DNA of 64,000 nt from Anastrepha obliqua (taxonomy: Eukaryota; Arthropoda; Insecta; Diptera; Tephritidae). Where the stretch lies: the NCBI RefSeq assembly GCF_027943255.1, contig NC_072892.1, forward strand, positions 33,317,792-33,381,791, written 5' to 3'. Shown piece after piece: positions 23,685 through 36,222 of the stretch (position 1 is the stretch's first letter; each line of letters opens with the position of its first letter). The translations under genes and the position numbers were made by a program. Below the pieces are notes generated by a model. The model made no database searches. It was not told where the DNA came from and saw only the letters and a list, made by a program, of their open reading frames with translations.

Positions 23685-26193
23685 TTATTATTATTATTAG
23701 AAGGCCATTACGCACTGCGACCAGAGTTGATCTATTGTGCAAGACCTATTTTTGTAACCCTAGAGTTTAAGGCTTTTTATAAATTTTAGCACTATTGTGG
23801 GTTTGTTGTTCCAAAGATTACATGGAGATACTACGATACCACCAAGGTGGTGAAGTCTTTGTCTGCCCAGCGCAGGACATTCACAAAGCACATGTTCTGA
23901 GCTTTCTATATCCATTTCGCAAAAGCGGCAGACATTGGTCTCTGATAGACCAATGTTATTTAAATGATACCTCAGGCTGCAGTGACCTGTGAGGTATCCT
24001 GTTAAAAGACGCAGATCTACTCTGTTTAGTGAGAGTAGCTTGTCTGATATTCCTTTGTTGGGACTAAGAAATTGTTTGGCTTGACGCTGACCGGCACAAT
24101 TTAGCCAGTGTGCAGCAAATTTCCTTTCTTCCCATTTCCTGAGGAATTCATTAATGTGGCTTTTCGTGAGTCCACAGAAAGGCTCAGGACCAGTAAGTTG
24201 CATATTTGCTCCTTGTTTTGCGAGGTCATCAGCCATTTCATTCCCCTCATGCCCTTCATGTCCCGGAATCCAGACTAGAGTTACTGTGTTGAGGTTTCCT
24301 AACATGTTGAGAAGGTTTAGGCAATCATTTACCAATTTAGAGGTGATAGTTGTTGATAGAAGGGCTTTTAGAGCCGCTTGACTATCTGAGAGTATGTAGA
24401 TGTGAGTACCTCTCATTTTCCTGCGAAGGCATTCTCTCACACATATTTCAATGGCATGTATTTCTGCCTGGAATATTGTTGGGTAGAGTCACATCGGAAT
24501 CGATTTTTTAAATTTAGGCCCATTGATTCCTGCCCCTGCTCTACCATCTTCCAGCTTAGACCCATCAGTGAACCATAATTGAGATCCAGGCTTGAAATTG
24601 ATAGAATTAGTTCTCCAAGTTGTTCGTTCATTAATAATAATTCGGAAGTTTCTGTAGAGAATGGGTTTGGGAGATATTGTATCCACCCTGTGTAGTATAG
24701 GAGTGTGTCGAAAGTCTTCTAAGATCTTTAGATGTCCTCTCATATCTCCACTTTTAAGATCGGCGTTGCCTTTTAGTCTTAAGGCACTCAATCTTGCTTC
24801 TTTTTCAATTAAGATGGGAAGCGGTGGTATACCTAGGAGCACGCCCAAAGCGTCAGTTTGGCATGTTTTCATTGCTCCTGTTATACCGATGCAGATGAGG
24901 CGGTACAATTTGTTAAGATCGCTTGCCGCCTTTCGTTGCTTAACTTTGGGCCACAATGCTATGGAAGCATAAGTGACTATAGGCTTAACAACTGTAGTGA
25001 ATGTCCAGTAGGTCATTCTGGGGCTAAGCCCCCATGTTTTACCAAAAAGCCTTGTGCAGGCATAGAATGCCCTTGTGGCTTTTACAGTAACTTTCTCAAG
25101 ATGCGAGTTCCAGGTAAGCGCTTTGTCAAGGTTGATACCAAGGTAGTTCGCCTCTGTGGAGAGTTGTAGAGTCGATTCATTCAGGACAGGACATTTGATG
25201 TTGATATTCCTTTTCCTGGTGAACGGCACTAGCGCAGTTTTAGATGGGTTGATAGAGAGCCCTTTGTCAGTGCACCATTTGTTTATTATGTTGAGGGCTT
25301 GTTGCATGCGGTTAGAGATGGTCTCTTCATGCCAGCCCACTATATATACTACCAGGTCATCAGCATAGCCCTGGGTGTGGAATCCTAGGTTGTTCAGTTT
25401 GTGGAGAAGTTCATCTATTACTAGTGTCCACAGAAGAGGAGAGAGTACTCCCCCTTGCGGGCAACCTCTTGTGGCCTTGATAGACTTTATTCTTCCTCCT
25501 AATTCTGTACTGATCGTTCTGGATTTCAGCATCGATATAGTCCATCGTCTGATGGGTTTAGGTACGTCCTTTTGAGATAGGGCATTGTTGATTGCCTCAT
25601 AGGACGTATTATCGAAAGCTCCTGTTATGTCAATAAAAGCGCAAAGTGCGATTTGTTTTGACTCAATAGCTTTTTCAATAATGGTTACCAGACTGTGTAT
25701 TGCAGTCTCAGTAGATTTACCTTGTTGGTAGGCAAATTGAAGTTGGTGCAGTGGGAAATTAACCAAGTTATTCTCCCGTATGTGCTGATCCAATATTTTT
25801 TCCATTGTTTTTAGGAAAAATGAGCTAAGGCTAATCGGTCTGTATGACTTAGGCAATTGTTCGGGTTTTTTCCCTACCTTTGGAATGAATACGACCTTTA
25901 CCTCAGCCCATTTCGTAGGAATATAACCTAGCAATAGGCTTGCTTTATATAGTCTGGACAAAGTAGGGACAATGTATTGGCTTCCCTTTTGCAGAAGGCA
26001 AGGGAATATCCCATCAGGTCCAGGAGATTTGTATGGGCTAAATGTAGATATAGCCCATTGTACCCGATTTTCATGGAATAGCTTATTTGCCAGCTTTAGG
26101 TCCTCCCTGTCAGCATAAGTGGTAGGTTCTACCAACATTGTGGACTCATGTAAAGCATGGCATCCCGGGAAATGGGTGTCCAGTAGAACTATA
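23685..26193 (-). mobile_element. 5'-truncated I/LOA-like LINE: RT plus RNase H, one internal stop
   Basis: One frame runs from about 26193 to the stop at 23760, broken only by TGA at 24491-24489, where a Gly (GGA) is expected. RT motifs in order: YKSPGPDGI, KSYRPISLSSF, LCAFIDITGAFDNTS, GCPQGGVLSPLLW, GYADDLVVYI (active site) and EANYLGINLDKALTW. RNase H: LWFTDGSK, YILSDSQAALKAL and TLVWIPGHEGHEGNEMADDL. A Cys-rich tail CRFCEMDIESSEHVLCEC follows. The 3' UTR ends in a (TAA)n tail, as in I-type elements. Nine-bp repeats ACCACTATA at 23676-23684 and 26194-26202 flank it. The endonuclease half is missing. It is the youngest-looking LINE here. Confidence 0.9.
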
Positions 26194-26251
26194 ACCACTA
26201 TAAGTAAATGCGATCGAGCTCACAAAAGACATACTTTTTGAGATGTACATA

Positions 26252-27480
26252 GTGTTGCCATAAATTCTGTGACAAATTTTGCAATGTATACGGCGAGAAC
26301 AAATTCACAGTAAAAAGTTCCATTACTTTTGATTTTGCATTGTATACTCATAAATTATTATGAGTTTCGTGGCAAATTTCGCTTGTTAATATTGGAGTGG
26401 GGAGTTAAGGAAAATCGCAGTGCAGTGATTGCATTACTGAAGTGTGGTAAAATTGCAAGTCAGACTTACAAATTGCTGAAAATAAGCTTAATATTTCGAG
26501 AATGTTTGTTTAACGCACGATCAGTCGTTTTTCCCAAACGTCTGAAATCACAGATAGAAAAAGAAGAGGTCGTCGTCATTCGAGCCAGTGCAGCCATAAA
26601 AGCTGTTCGAGAAAGAATTGGCAGAAATCCCCTTAGAATGCAGAAAATGATGTCCAGGGAAATGAATGTATCGATCGAATCCATGTCAAGACTAATTAGG
26701 GATGATTTCTACATGAAAGCCTTCAGTCGCTCAAGTGGTCATCTTTTGACAACGCGCTTGAAAAAAATTAGACTCCACAGATGTAAGCAGCTTCTTCGGT
26801 GTCACGCGGTCAACGGCCATTAAAATATTTTTTTCACAGATGAGAAAATGTTCACTGTTGTTGAAGTTTTGAATAAGCAAAACGACAAAATCTATGTTTA
26901 AACTTCTGAAGACTCAAAAAACATTGTACCAAAGGTTCAGCGCGGCCACCATGCAGCCTCCAGGTGTTACATCCCTTCATTTCTGAAGAAAAGGGTTTAA
27001 GCCCGCGGCAAAAGTGTTTTGGGAGGATGTCTTCGAAGGTGTGGTGAAGCAGTTGAGCAGTACTCTCTTCAATGGAGAGCGTTGGATCTTCTGTTAAGAT
27101 TCCGCTCCAGCTCATAAGGCGAAAACCACCCAGCAGTGGCTAAAAGACCATATTCCTGATCTGAATCCATTGGCCAACGGTTTTTTATCAGAATTGGAAA
27201 ACATAGACTGTCAAATACCTCACAGAAATTTGGAGAGTCTCAAACAATCTTTGGTTCGAGGAGCGATGTCAATATCCATGGAAACCGTGCGTGCTGCTAT
27301 AGTTGAGTGGCCTAATCGTTTGAAGGCTTTTGTAAAAGCAAATGGTGATCATTTCGAATGAAAATTTAAATTTTTGTTCTTTAACATTTAGATGATTATA
27401 CAAAACTAAGTTCATTAAAAAAAGTATTATAATTTCATAACTATAACGAACTTAACTTGTAACAGAACTAGTGGCAGAAT
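26252..27480 (+). mobile_element. maT-like (DD37D) Tc1/mariner relic with matching inverted ends
   Basis: Frames give VKENRSAVIALLKCGK, VVVIRASAAIKAVRERIGRN, MSRLIRDDFYMKAFSRSSGH, FFTDEKMFTV (first Asp) and, near the end, HRNLESLKQSLVRGAMS with WPNRLKAFVKANGDHFE. The catalytic segment between the second and third Asp is deleted (WLKDHIPDLNPLANG). The left end TGCCATAAATTCTGTGACAA matches the inverted right end TGCCACTAGTTCTGTTACAA. Several stops; inactive. Confidence 0.8.
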
Positions 27481-27484
27481 TAAG

Positions 27485-28175
27485 TATTATCCATTCCATC
27501 GTTCCATTAGGCAGCAAAGGGAGATTCTCCTAAAGGTGACCGATTTCAAACATTTCTGATAAATATTTTTCTTAATAAATTGAAACTAAGCAGGTGTACA
27601 AAATTTCATTACTCTAGGAGCACGCCGTCTATTTTTTGTCAACAAATGTGTGAAACCATACCACTGTACCTCGTATTGTCAAAAAGATCGTCACTAGCAG
27701 CCGCTTAGCCATCATTAAAAAGTAATACTCTAAAAGCACTCTCACTCATAAATTGTTTTACACCCAGGCATACCCTACAAAAACACAAACACTTTCTACT
27801 GAAAAAGAATTCCCACTGCTGCATGACGTAGCAAATGATAATAAAGGCTGATTACATACATACACAAATACAGCTAGGGGCAACCTTGAACTATAAATAT
27901 TATTTGAGTTTTGATAATTCACTTTTTAAGCTGCTTATCAAGAATTCACAATATATAAGATTGTTATGAAAAAATATTTTAATTAGGTACTTAGTACATT
28001 ACAATGAATACGCGTTTTTTTCAATTACGAGTACTTAATCTTTTGATATCTGAAAAAGCGGACTAAGAATGAAGTTGACTTGACAAGGCAAGGCAATTAC
28101 ATGCGTTGCCTCTTATTAATCTAAAGATGGTTTTATAAGTTTATTCGTACTTGTATCAATTCTCCTTTATGGGCC
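27485..28175. other. No recognisable feature
   Basis: AT-rich intronic sequence between two transposons. No domain or repeat pairing seen. Confidence 0.45.
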
Positions 28176-28179
28176 ACCT

Positions 28180-28280
28180 TGTGCAAAATTAATCACCCTA
28201 GCGGAATATTTATAATTTTTGCGGCTGTCGTATACAAACAGCGCATAAAAGTCAAAAAAATATTTTCATCACTCAAGCGA
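28180..28280 (+). repeat. Partial MITE with GCAAAATTAATCACCC end
   Basis: TGTGCAAAATTAATCACCCT followed by AGCGGAATATTTATAATTTT parallels the ends of the 50.97 and 62.14 kb copies. The other end is not clear. Confidence 0.4.
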
Positions 28281-28585
28281 AGATGATTCAGATTTTCAGA
28301 TTTCGACAAATCCTATTAATCGGAAGGGATCAACAAACTAGAATAGTGTTAGACGAAGTGTATAAGCCTAGAAGGAGACTATTTCGAAAAATAGAAAAGG
28401 ATTACCCCAAAAAACTATTTTTCTTTTTTTCCACGGACTTTTCAAACCACCCTCGCACATCGATATTATTCCAGACATATCAATGTCTCTAGGCATTGAA
28501 GATATGTGTGCATGTGTGAGCGGAAATTAGATGAAGCGAGAAATGAGTATCTTGCTGTCAAATAGTAGCAGAGGAAAGTAGTCAA

Positions 28586-29295
28586 GGGGTTGCATGAGTT
28601 TCGTGGGTTCAAAAAATCGATTTTTGGTTTTTTGGCTTATTTCTACAACTTCTCAGGAATATTATCCTAAATTTTCAAGACGGTCCGAATAATAGTTTCG
28701 GAGATACAGCCTTTGGAAGGTGTGCGCTCCAAACCACTTGTATTGTTACTCAAAACTTTAAACGCGTTTTTCTCGGAACCGTGTTTTCAAAGTCGGTTGT
28801 CAAATGTTCTCGAAAACTACTCAACCGATCTTGATGAAATTTTACACAGGTGTTCGAAATACAATTTACTCGTGCTTGGACGAAGGATTTTTTTCAATTA
28901 CAACTATTTTAAAAATAACAAAATGTCAAGCAAATTTGACCGAAATTTTCCTTTTTTTTGAGAAAAAAATGTCTGGCAAAATACCAATTTTTACTTTTTT
29001 TCTTTCCTTCGTTCAAGCACGAGTTTATGGTCTTAACTAAAACACTTATTTTTGCTTTTTTCATTTTCGATGAACCTGTCAGGAGTTATTGTGACAACGC
29101 GGCCGCACCTTTTTTTCGAGGGGTCACCGAATATGACGTCACAATGGACGATTTTTGTTTTTTCGAAAATTTCAGAAATTATTCTTTATATATGTATCTA
29201 TAATACAGAAAAAAGTTTGAATTAAATAAATAATTTTTTACATATAAAAAAATTTAAATTAGCCTTTTTTTACCCGACGAAACCCATGTAACCCC
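28586..29295. mobile_element. TTAA-flanked MITE, copy 3 (710 bp)
   Basis: Inverted ends of 24 bp with about three mismatches: GGGGTTGCATGAGTTTCGTG and GGGGTTACATGGGTTTCGTC. The right flank is TTAA (29296-29299), the left TCAA. It contains AACTTTAAACGCGTTTTTCT near 28755 and ACCGATCTTGATGAAATTTT near 28825. Reading frames inside are low complexity. Confidence 0.75.
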
Positions 29296-29299
29296 TTAA

Positions 29300-29847
29300 T
29301 CTGACACAGAGTATATTTTTTAAAACTTTCATATATTTTAAGACTTCCGCCAAAATATTTTGGAAAAATATTATAATTCATTAAAACTATGAAGATATAT
29401 GCTTATTAAAGATTTTAACCCCGAGATCTAAGGGTTGTCATGTTGATACTAAATCAAAAAAATATAAGTATTTCACTCAAAACAATAGGAGCGCAACGAA
29501 TTAACGAGTTATTACTTCAATTCAACTTAAATAAAATAAAATTGAAAAAATATATAAATATTGAAACAATATATTAAAATAAAGCAGATACACATTTTTT
29601 GTCAGAAATTATTATTTTTTTAATACTTTTTATTTATTTTTAATTTTTTTCTTTATTTAAATTGTTTTTTATTTTTTTTTTTAACTAAAAAAATAGTACA
29701 GCGATATCTAATATATTAAAAATCATAGAACGAGATGCTAAAATAGTACTTCTAGTTTCCATAAAAAAACATTATGGGTATTGAATATCGCTTGTTAAAC
29801 CCATTTTTGGTAAAACAATTTTCGATGGCATAGATCATCACAATTAA
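29300..29847. other. Very AT-rich intronic sequence
   Basis: Homopolymer and TTTATTT runs (29610-29690). Nothing assignable. Confidence 0.45.
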
Positions 29848-30919
29848 CAAAAAAATACTTTTCTTTACAGCAATTCTTAAATTTTTCCATATTTTCAATT
29901 GAACAGGCGAGACTAACTTGCACTGATGTTTTTATGTCTTGTACCGAGACACTCCATTTAAATTTCTCGAATAACTTCTTAATTTTTTTCACTGACGAAC
30001 GAAAATATCCACAATTTTAAAAATTTAGAATTTTCGCGGATCTACCATTTTCGTAGTAGATTTAATTATTTTTATACATTCCTTGCGAAATCTAAGTAAT
30101 ATTTATTTCACAACTGTCAAATGAAAAGCCATCGAACTGGGGCAGCTGCCAAAAAATAAAAGCACTGAAAAAAACTTGAACTTGAAAAGGAGGAAAGGAA
30201 ATGGAAATGGGTTAAAATATTTATTTTAATTTTTTGCAAACCAGCTGGGATAAAATACCTGGTATGGCCTATATTTATTGAAATATTTAACTTTTATTAA
30301 AAAATATTGGCAGCCAATACTAAAAAGTTTCCTTCTAACGTTTACAAATGTTGTGGCCATTTGAATAAAAAAGATGGCAATATCAAAAAAATACTTTTCT
30401 TTACAGCAATTCTTAAATTTTTCCATATTTTCAATTGAACAGGCGAGACTAACTTGCACTGATGTTTTTATGTCTTGTACCGAGACACTCCATTTAAATT
30501 TCTCGAATAACTTCTTAATTTTTTTCACTGACGAACGAAAATATCCACAATTTTAAAAATTTAGAATTTTCGCGGATCTACCATTTTCGTAGTAGATTTA
30601 ATTATTTTTATACATTCCTTGCGAAATCTAAGTAATATTTATTTCACAACTGTCAAATGAAAAGCCATCGAACTGGGGCAGCTGCCAAAAAATAAAAGCA
30701 CTGAAAAAAACTTGAACTTGAAAAGGAGGAAAGGAAATGGAAATGGGTTAAAATATTTATTTTAATTTTTTGCAAACCAGCTGGGATAAAATACCTGGTA
30801 TGGCCTATATTTATTGAAATATTTAACTTTTATTAAAAAATATTGGCAGCCAATACTAAAAAGTTTCCTTCTAACGTTTACAAATGTTGTGGCCATTTGA
30901 ATAAAAAAGATGGCAATAT
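29848..30919. repeat. Tandem duplication of a 536 bp unit
   Basis: Unit A is 29848-30383 and unit B 30384-30919; by eye they are identical throughout. The junction reads GGCAATATC|AAAAAAATACTT and the end of unit B returns to CAAAA. Each unit holds the same short minus-strand reading frame (KKLFEKFKWSVSVQDIK onward), of no recognised family. Near-zero divergence means a very recent duplication or an assembly error. Confidence 0.92.
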
Positions 30920-31425
30920 CAAAATTCAATAATTAAGTACGACTTACAGTTATGTCATATGCAAGTACTTAACCTCATCTGCTATGTAAGACACAAGGCG
31001 CGCACACACAAAACAAAAATAGCCCAAACGGTCACAATGACGCAGCAACAAACTAAATAAATAAATAGCCGTAAAGTAAGCAGACGGAGGTGACCTAGCC
31101 AACAGTCAACGTATTGGCACATGCACAGGTGGGCGAGTAAATGCCAAGCAGGAAAAACGCGACTTCAATCGTTAATACAAATTTGAGTAAATGCGGCGAA
31201 TTAGACTAAGTAAGACGAGATTGGAGTGAAACATACACAGTCAAGGACTCATTCTTCTACAAAGAGTATATTTACCCAAGTTTCACACAAGCAGCGAATT
31301 AAAAAAAATCCAATTCAATTATATTCAAAAAAATTTAAATTCAATAAAATTGAATAAAATTCAAAAAATTCAAACTTCATCTAAATTTCAAACTATTTAA
31401 TTACAACGTTTAGAAAAAATGCAAT
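30920..31425. other. Apparently unique intronic sequence
   Basis: Less AT-extreme than the neighbours, with a CGCGCACACAC stretch near 31000. No gene or repeat recognised. Confidence 0.4.
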
Positions 31426-31428
31426 TAT

Positions 31429-31640
31429 GCAGTTTTATAGCCAATTAAATTTTGGTATAACCAAATTTTACATTAGAATATTTGGACAAATTTTCCGAGT
31501 GCAGTTTTATAGCCCATTGAAATTTGGCATAACAAACTTTTAAATTATAATATTTAGAAAAATTCTGAGAGTGCAGTTTTATAGCCTATTCAATTTTGGT
31601 ATAATAAAAAGCAAGTTTGAAGTAGTTCTAAAACCCATTG
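31429..31640 (+). repeat. Three imperfect tandem copies of a 72 bp unit
   Basis: GCAGTTTTATAGCC starts at 31429, 31501 and 31573, exactly 72 bp apart, each followed by a variant of ATTGAAATTTGGCATAAC. Its reverse complement resembles CTAAAATTGAATAGACTATA at 56.4 and 56.8 kb. Confidence 0.75.
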
Positions 31641-32570
31641 GTTATTGACATTTTTTTTTTGCTGCCAATGTTGCACATTTTCTCCATATACATACATAAC
31701 GATTACAACTTTTTTATATGAAAAAAAACACCCAATACCGTCTATAAAAAAATTAGCTATAAAACGGCATGTTTTAAATATTTCTAAAAAATTCTGATTA
31801 AAATGTTTGAGATTTTTAAGAAAAAATTGAGGAATTTTTTTAACTCAAGACACTTTATTCCAATCGATGACTCATGGGAAGTACTTTAGAAAAATACCAA
31901 AAATTAGTTCGATCCGTAAATCGCCTCAAAATACGAGGAATTTTATAGACGCGGTATTAATGAGCTACCCAAAAGGTGGAAAAAATAAAAAATTTTAACT
32001 AAAAAAAGGCAGAATTTTTCTATTTGTACACCAAACCAAGTGTCACAAGTCGTAAAATTCATATCACCATACTTGCATCGCTATGTTTACGTAAAATAAA
32101 TATGCTTCATACCACCAATCTATTTGTCGATTCAATTTTTCTACCGGGTACATGCACATATTTTCTATGTTTGTAGGCCCATGCGCGCACTTGAGCGATA
32201 TGCGTCATGCATGCCAATGTCTATACGAGTACTCGCATGAGTGAAAACAGATAAGCGGGTGCGTTACGGCATACTTTTCCTAATAAGAGCGTAAAAACCA
32301 CACCCAAAAAGTGCAAAATATTTAAAAACTTTTAATCTTCGTTGGGCTGTCTGAAAATTTACAAAATATGACGAAATAGGAAAATATGAACAGACTTTTT
32401 TCGAGGTTTGCACGTACAGTCAAAAAACCCAAATACTAAGAATTTTCAATTGACCACCAAAATCTATACCATTTTTTCTAATGCTTCACTTAATTTCTAT
32501 TTAGCCGAATTTATTGTTTACAATTACAGATTTACAGATTACAGATTTTCTTACAGAGGTATCTAAATTG
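31641..32570. other. AT-rich sequence with traces of the ACTATAAAA repeat family
   Basis: AGCTATAAAACGGCATG followed by AAATTCTGATTAAAATG (31756-31805) resembles 49070-49135. No coding sequence recognised. Confidence 0.35.
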
Positions 32571-32689
32571 TCACTATACACCCTCCATTCCAAAAAAAAC
32601 GAACTTTTTTACAAATAAAAAAAATGTATGGCGCTGTGATTTGGATATCTTTTGAAATCGATTTACTAGTCCGGCAGTGCCAAAATTAT

Positions 32690-32870
32690 GTATGTATAAC
32701 CTCTCCTAATGGACACTTCTATTAGCCGGACATCTCCCTTGAGCGGTCATATCTTTCTATGCCCAATCCTATGTATCGGAAGAAGTTGTCCACTTTGACT
32801 TGGATACCTCCCTTTGACGGACAATAGCTGTCCGCCCAAAAGAGGTTCCAGTGGATATAATTGGCGCTTA
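32690..32870 (+). repeat. Possible pogo/Tigger-type terminal sequence
   Basis: AACCTCTCCTAATGGACACT and TCTATTAGCCGGACATCTCC look like the 'lonely' terminal repeats of pogo-like elements known from insects. No transposase part is seen. Assignment from memory of such ends. Confidence 0.3.
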
Positions 32871-33062
32871 AATACTTTACTTTTATAAGGAAATTTTTCA
32901 TGGCAGAAATACACTCGGAGGTTTGCAATTGCCTGCCGTGGAGCGGCCGCTTTTAGAAAAAACTTTTTCTATCAATTGGTATTTCATGCCCAGATATTTG
33001 ATTCCCTGCACTTCCGAGTGGAAGTCACGCATCAGCCTATTCGGCTACATTGGCCGCTCTAA
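32870..33062 (-). mobile_element. tRNA-derived SINE, truncated copy
   Basis: On the minus strand it contains GTAGCCGAATAGGCTGATGC (A-box region), CAGGCAATTGCAAACCTCCG and AGTGTATTTCTGCCATGAAA, matching the copy at 45.8 kb. The 3' tail (AATTGGCGC) is displaced to 32860. Confidence 0.7.
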
Positions 33063-33379
33063 AAATCTCTGAAATTTAAATGGATTTGGAGACTTCTCAG
33101 ACTCTGCCGGTACTGTGTATCGCATTTTGAACAAGTTTTAAGTCTCTGTAGGCCTGGACCATGAAAAACTTGCAGCTGGTCACGATGAGACATTATCTAA
33201 AGGGTCAAGAGTTGTGAGTGAATAGCTGACAAAAATCGCAATAATTTCATTTCATCATTCGCTGTATTCATTTAGTGAGTACTAAGCCACTAACCATTAG
33301 CCTTCCCGAGAGCTCATTTAAACGATTCAAGCAGAACATATCGCTAGTGCAGTCGAGATGACGTGCTGAGTAACAACCT

Positions 33380-34366
33380 TTAGGTTATGTTAGATTAAAT
33401 GGCTGCCCATGTAAACGCCCACTTCGACAAAGAATTAAATTCGCAAATTGTACTACTATCCACAGGAAAACAGAGGGTGGTGAACAGAACAGAGAGAGAA
33501 AAAAAGGGGCTTTGGATTAGAAGAGGATGATGATTGTGGCTAATTACAATTGCGTTAACCGGTTCAAGCTACTGCTGAAATACACCAGGTAGGTTATTCT
33601 TAAACCCTCTATATTAGCAGGTGCAGAAGAAAAGTGGGAGCCAAGATGATTAGAACTTACCGCGGCGAGAGCAGGACAACTGAGGAGCAGGTGCTGAGAT
33701 GACTCCACCTCATTGTCCAAGCAGCTTCAGAAAGTACTTGAAGCAAAATTAAGACTCATCGCATCATCACCTAACGAACAATGACCGGTAAGAATACCCA
33801 CAAAATTCGAGAGTTGCGGCGTTGTTAGCCTCAGAAGTTCTCTCAAAAACCTTCGATTTCCTCACGGCCTAAAGGATTTTGCGACTTTGCACGTTTGCAC
33901 ACTAACTAAGCGCTCGATGAACTGACGCGAAGCCTTTCTTTTCAGGAGCAGACCACAAGTTTTCAGAATCAGAATCATGTTTTATTTTAAGTACATATAT
34001 GAATATACAGAAAATAGCAGGAAATAAGAACAGCACTAGCTCAAGGCCATCAGCTGCTTTTACAATAAACTAGGATTAATTACAATATTTGGTAGTCTTA
34101 TATTTAAAATAAGGAATATATGTGTAATACAAGTAAATAAAAACAACAGCCCAGAATCGCGTACAATGGAAGAGAATTATCAAGACTCTATGCTCCCGAG
34201 CGGAGTGAGCAGGGGGAAAAAATCCGCTTGGAAAGCTCTACAGTGGACCGGTAGCCTTAATTAGAGCTTGATGGAGAGTTTCACGCAGTGTACTCCTCCA
34301 TCAGCCCTTCCATACAAATTCGAGACATCCGTGATCATGTTTGTCATGCCCTTTCTCCAAATAGGT
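33380..34366 (-). mobile_element. LINE 3' part, interrupted
   Basis: 33380-33960 aligns with 41170-41710 (TAAATGGCTGCCCATG, CGTTAACCGGTTCAAGCTAC, AGCCTTTCTTTTCAGGAGCA). 34150-34366 codes a broken RNase H start on the minus strand and aligns with 41998-42110. Between them, 33964-34150 looks like the 3' UTR of another minus-strand LINE (AATAAAACATGATTCTGATT). No open frame. Confidence 0.55.
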
Positions 34367-34861
34367 CTGTCTAATCGGATTGAGAGAATTCAGAAAGTTT
34401 TTCTTCGTTTTGCACTCCGATCTTTAAATTTTTCTGAACCTGTACCATCGTACCGCTCTCGATGTTTATTGATTGACTTAAAACCTCTTGATAGCAGACG
34501 ATCTATTCTATCGTGCTCATTTATTATTTGGATCATTTCTGGATCTATTGATTGTCTTTCCCTTTTAAGTAAAATTCAATTTAATATACCCAATATGAGG
34601 CTCCGACAGTACGAAACCTTTAAAATTGGCTTCTCGAGAACCAACTACAGGGTAAATGCTCCGATTCCTAGGGCATGTGCAGATTTAAATATGTTTTTCA
34701 ATTCTTCTGGTGCTGATTTTACATGGCCGTATGGCATCTTAGTGAATCATCTTAAATCGTTCTTTTCTTAGTAACTACTAAACTATTGTACATTAGCTTA
34801 ATATAGTCTGTAAGAATGTATCCATTCGAAGACAATAAATAAATAAATAAAATAAATAAAT
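34366..34861 (+). mobile_element. 5'-truncated Jockey-like LINE 3' end
   Basis: An open frame of about 130 codons reads IERIQKVFLRFALRSLNF, YRSRCLLIDLKPLDSRR and FNIPNMRLRQYETFKIGF, the region after RT in jockey-type elements, which lack RNase H. It stops at 34769-34771 and is followed by a short 3' UTR and an (AATA)n tail. The open reading of the 3' end suggests modest age. Confidence 0.75.
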
Positions 34862-34867
34862 ACTGCA

Positions 34868-35345
34868 CACCACCCACTCCTTCCTTGAAGGAGTATGATT
34901 GGAAAAAGTGCCAACGTCTAAGTCTCTTTGAAAACTAAATTAAGTTTGGGATAACAGAATTCTTGGATTGCTGAAAAACTTATTTTCTGAGGAAACTGAG
35001 TCAGATCATTAAATGATCGGCACTCACGCAGTAAAACTGGGCCTACCATTTAATCCCTCACACCAGACGCTGTGGGACCTTTCAGACAGAAAGACTATTG
35101 AGCACTTTCTCTGTAAAGGTCCGAGTTTGGCAGCTAGACGATTAAGGTCACTGGGTGCTACTTCCTTCGACAGCCTGGAGTACTGCTCCAACTTAAATCC
35201 CATTAACCTTCTCCATTACATCAACAGCTCTGGTTGGCTACAGATATAGGGTATGCTCGTTGAAGGTCTCAAAATTGTATCAAAACAGCACTTTAGTGCT
35301 ACTTGGGAAATGCCAGCCTGGTACTTTAAGCATTTCACCTACCTA
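34868..35345 (+). mobile_element. 5'-truncated R1/LOA-like LINE 3' end
   Basis: It reads DRKTIEHFLCKGPSLAARRL and RSLGATSFDSLEYC, then GTATCAAAACAGCACTTTAG and CACCTACCTAC. It is the same family as 13740-14005 but better preserved (78 codons open). Confidence 0.7.
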
Positions 35346-35357
35346 CTTACTGATATT

Positions 35358-35430
35358 TAAATACACGCTGGTGCAAAATAAAATTTTGTTTTTGAATAAC
35401 TTTTTTACTAAATAAAAAAAAATATTTACA
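35358..35430 (-). repeat. Partial copy of the GGTGGCGCAAAATTA MITE family
   Basis: GGTGCAAAATAAAATTTTG, TTTTTGAATAACTTTTTTAC and TAAATAAAA follow the reverse complement of 62270-62325. The far end is not evident. Confidence 0.4.
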
Positions 35431-36222
35431 TATAGAGGCAAGTGAATGCTTAAATCTTCTAAAAATGTATTTTCGGATTATAAGTAAAGATTTTGAGCAG
35501 TAATTTATTAATCTGGGGTTGCAGTTATTTCTGCTTGGCCAAGCCTGCAACTTTACTTGTGTCTTACGAAAAGTACATTTTCACTTTCGCTTAGTGTTAT
35601 TTAATAAGGCAAAAATGGGTCATGCATCGCTCACCTTTGCGTAACTAAAAAAGCAATAATAATTTCAAAATTGGAAAGATAACAATAATATTGACATAAC
35701 CGTACAAATTTTTAATTAAGACTGGCCTCTTTAAAAAAGAGTTCGTTTATGGTATAACGAAATATTAACGAGTGCAATTTACTAGGCACAGAAAATACAA
35801 AAGTTTACTAAAGATTTCATTATATAATATTTATATTTATATATATACGAGTATATTTTTTGTTTTTTTGGTTGTTGCTTTCCCTTTTCTGGTTGCTCAC
35901 TGCTATGTTACTTAGCGAAAATACTGAACTCATTGTTATTGCCACAAAGAATTACTTCTACTACTACTGAACTTATCGGATACGTTTTCATTTTTTGGCA
36001 ATATTAATTTTAATTTCAGCCAGAGAAATTTTGTGGCTTACTCACGAAACCTTGTGAGCATTGGAATGCGATACAATAAGTAATATTTTTAACTACAGTT
36101 ATTTTTTTGCTCTATAATTAAAATCCATTGCATGACTTTTATATAACTAATGCTCCCTTTTTCAATCTAGCAGAGGTTCAAGGCACATTGCTAACCCGCT
36201 TATTAAAGAATAAGAACAAGAT
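35431..36222. other. No recognisable feature
   Basis: AT-rich intronic sequence with an ATATTTATATTTATATATAT run near 35830. Confidence 0.4.

Noticed and set aside
29795..30528. Identical small proteins at 29.8 and 30.3 kb as a gene pair
   Set aside because: They are the same non-coding stretch repeated by the 536 bp tandem duplication; no family or start context supports coding.
31429..31640. CRISPR-like array
   Set aside because: The three 72 bp units are contiguous imperfect tandem repeats with no spacers, in insect nuclear DNA.
34268..34366. First third of the 167-codon frame at 34268-34771
   Set aside because: This part is antisense to a LINE RNase H fragment (homologous to 41998-42110); only the part after about 34366 belongs to the Jockey-like element.
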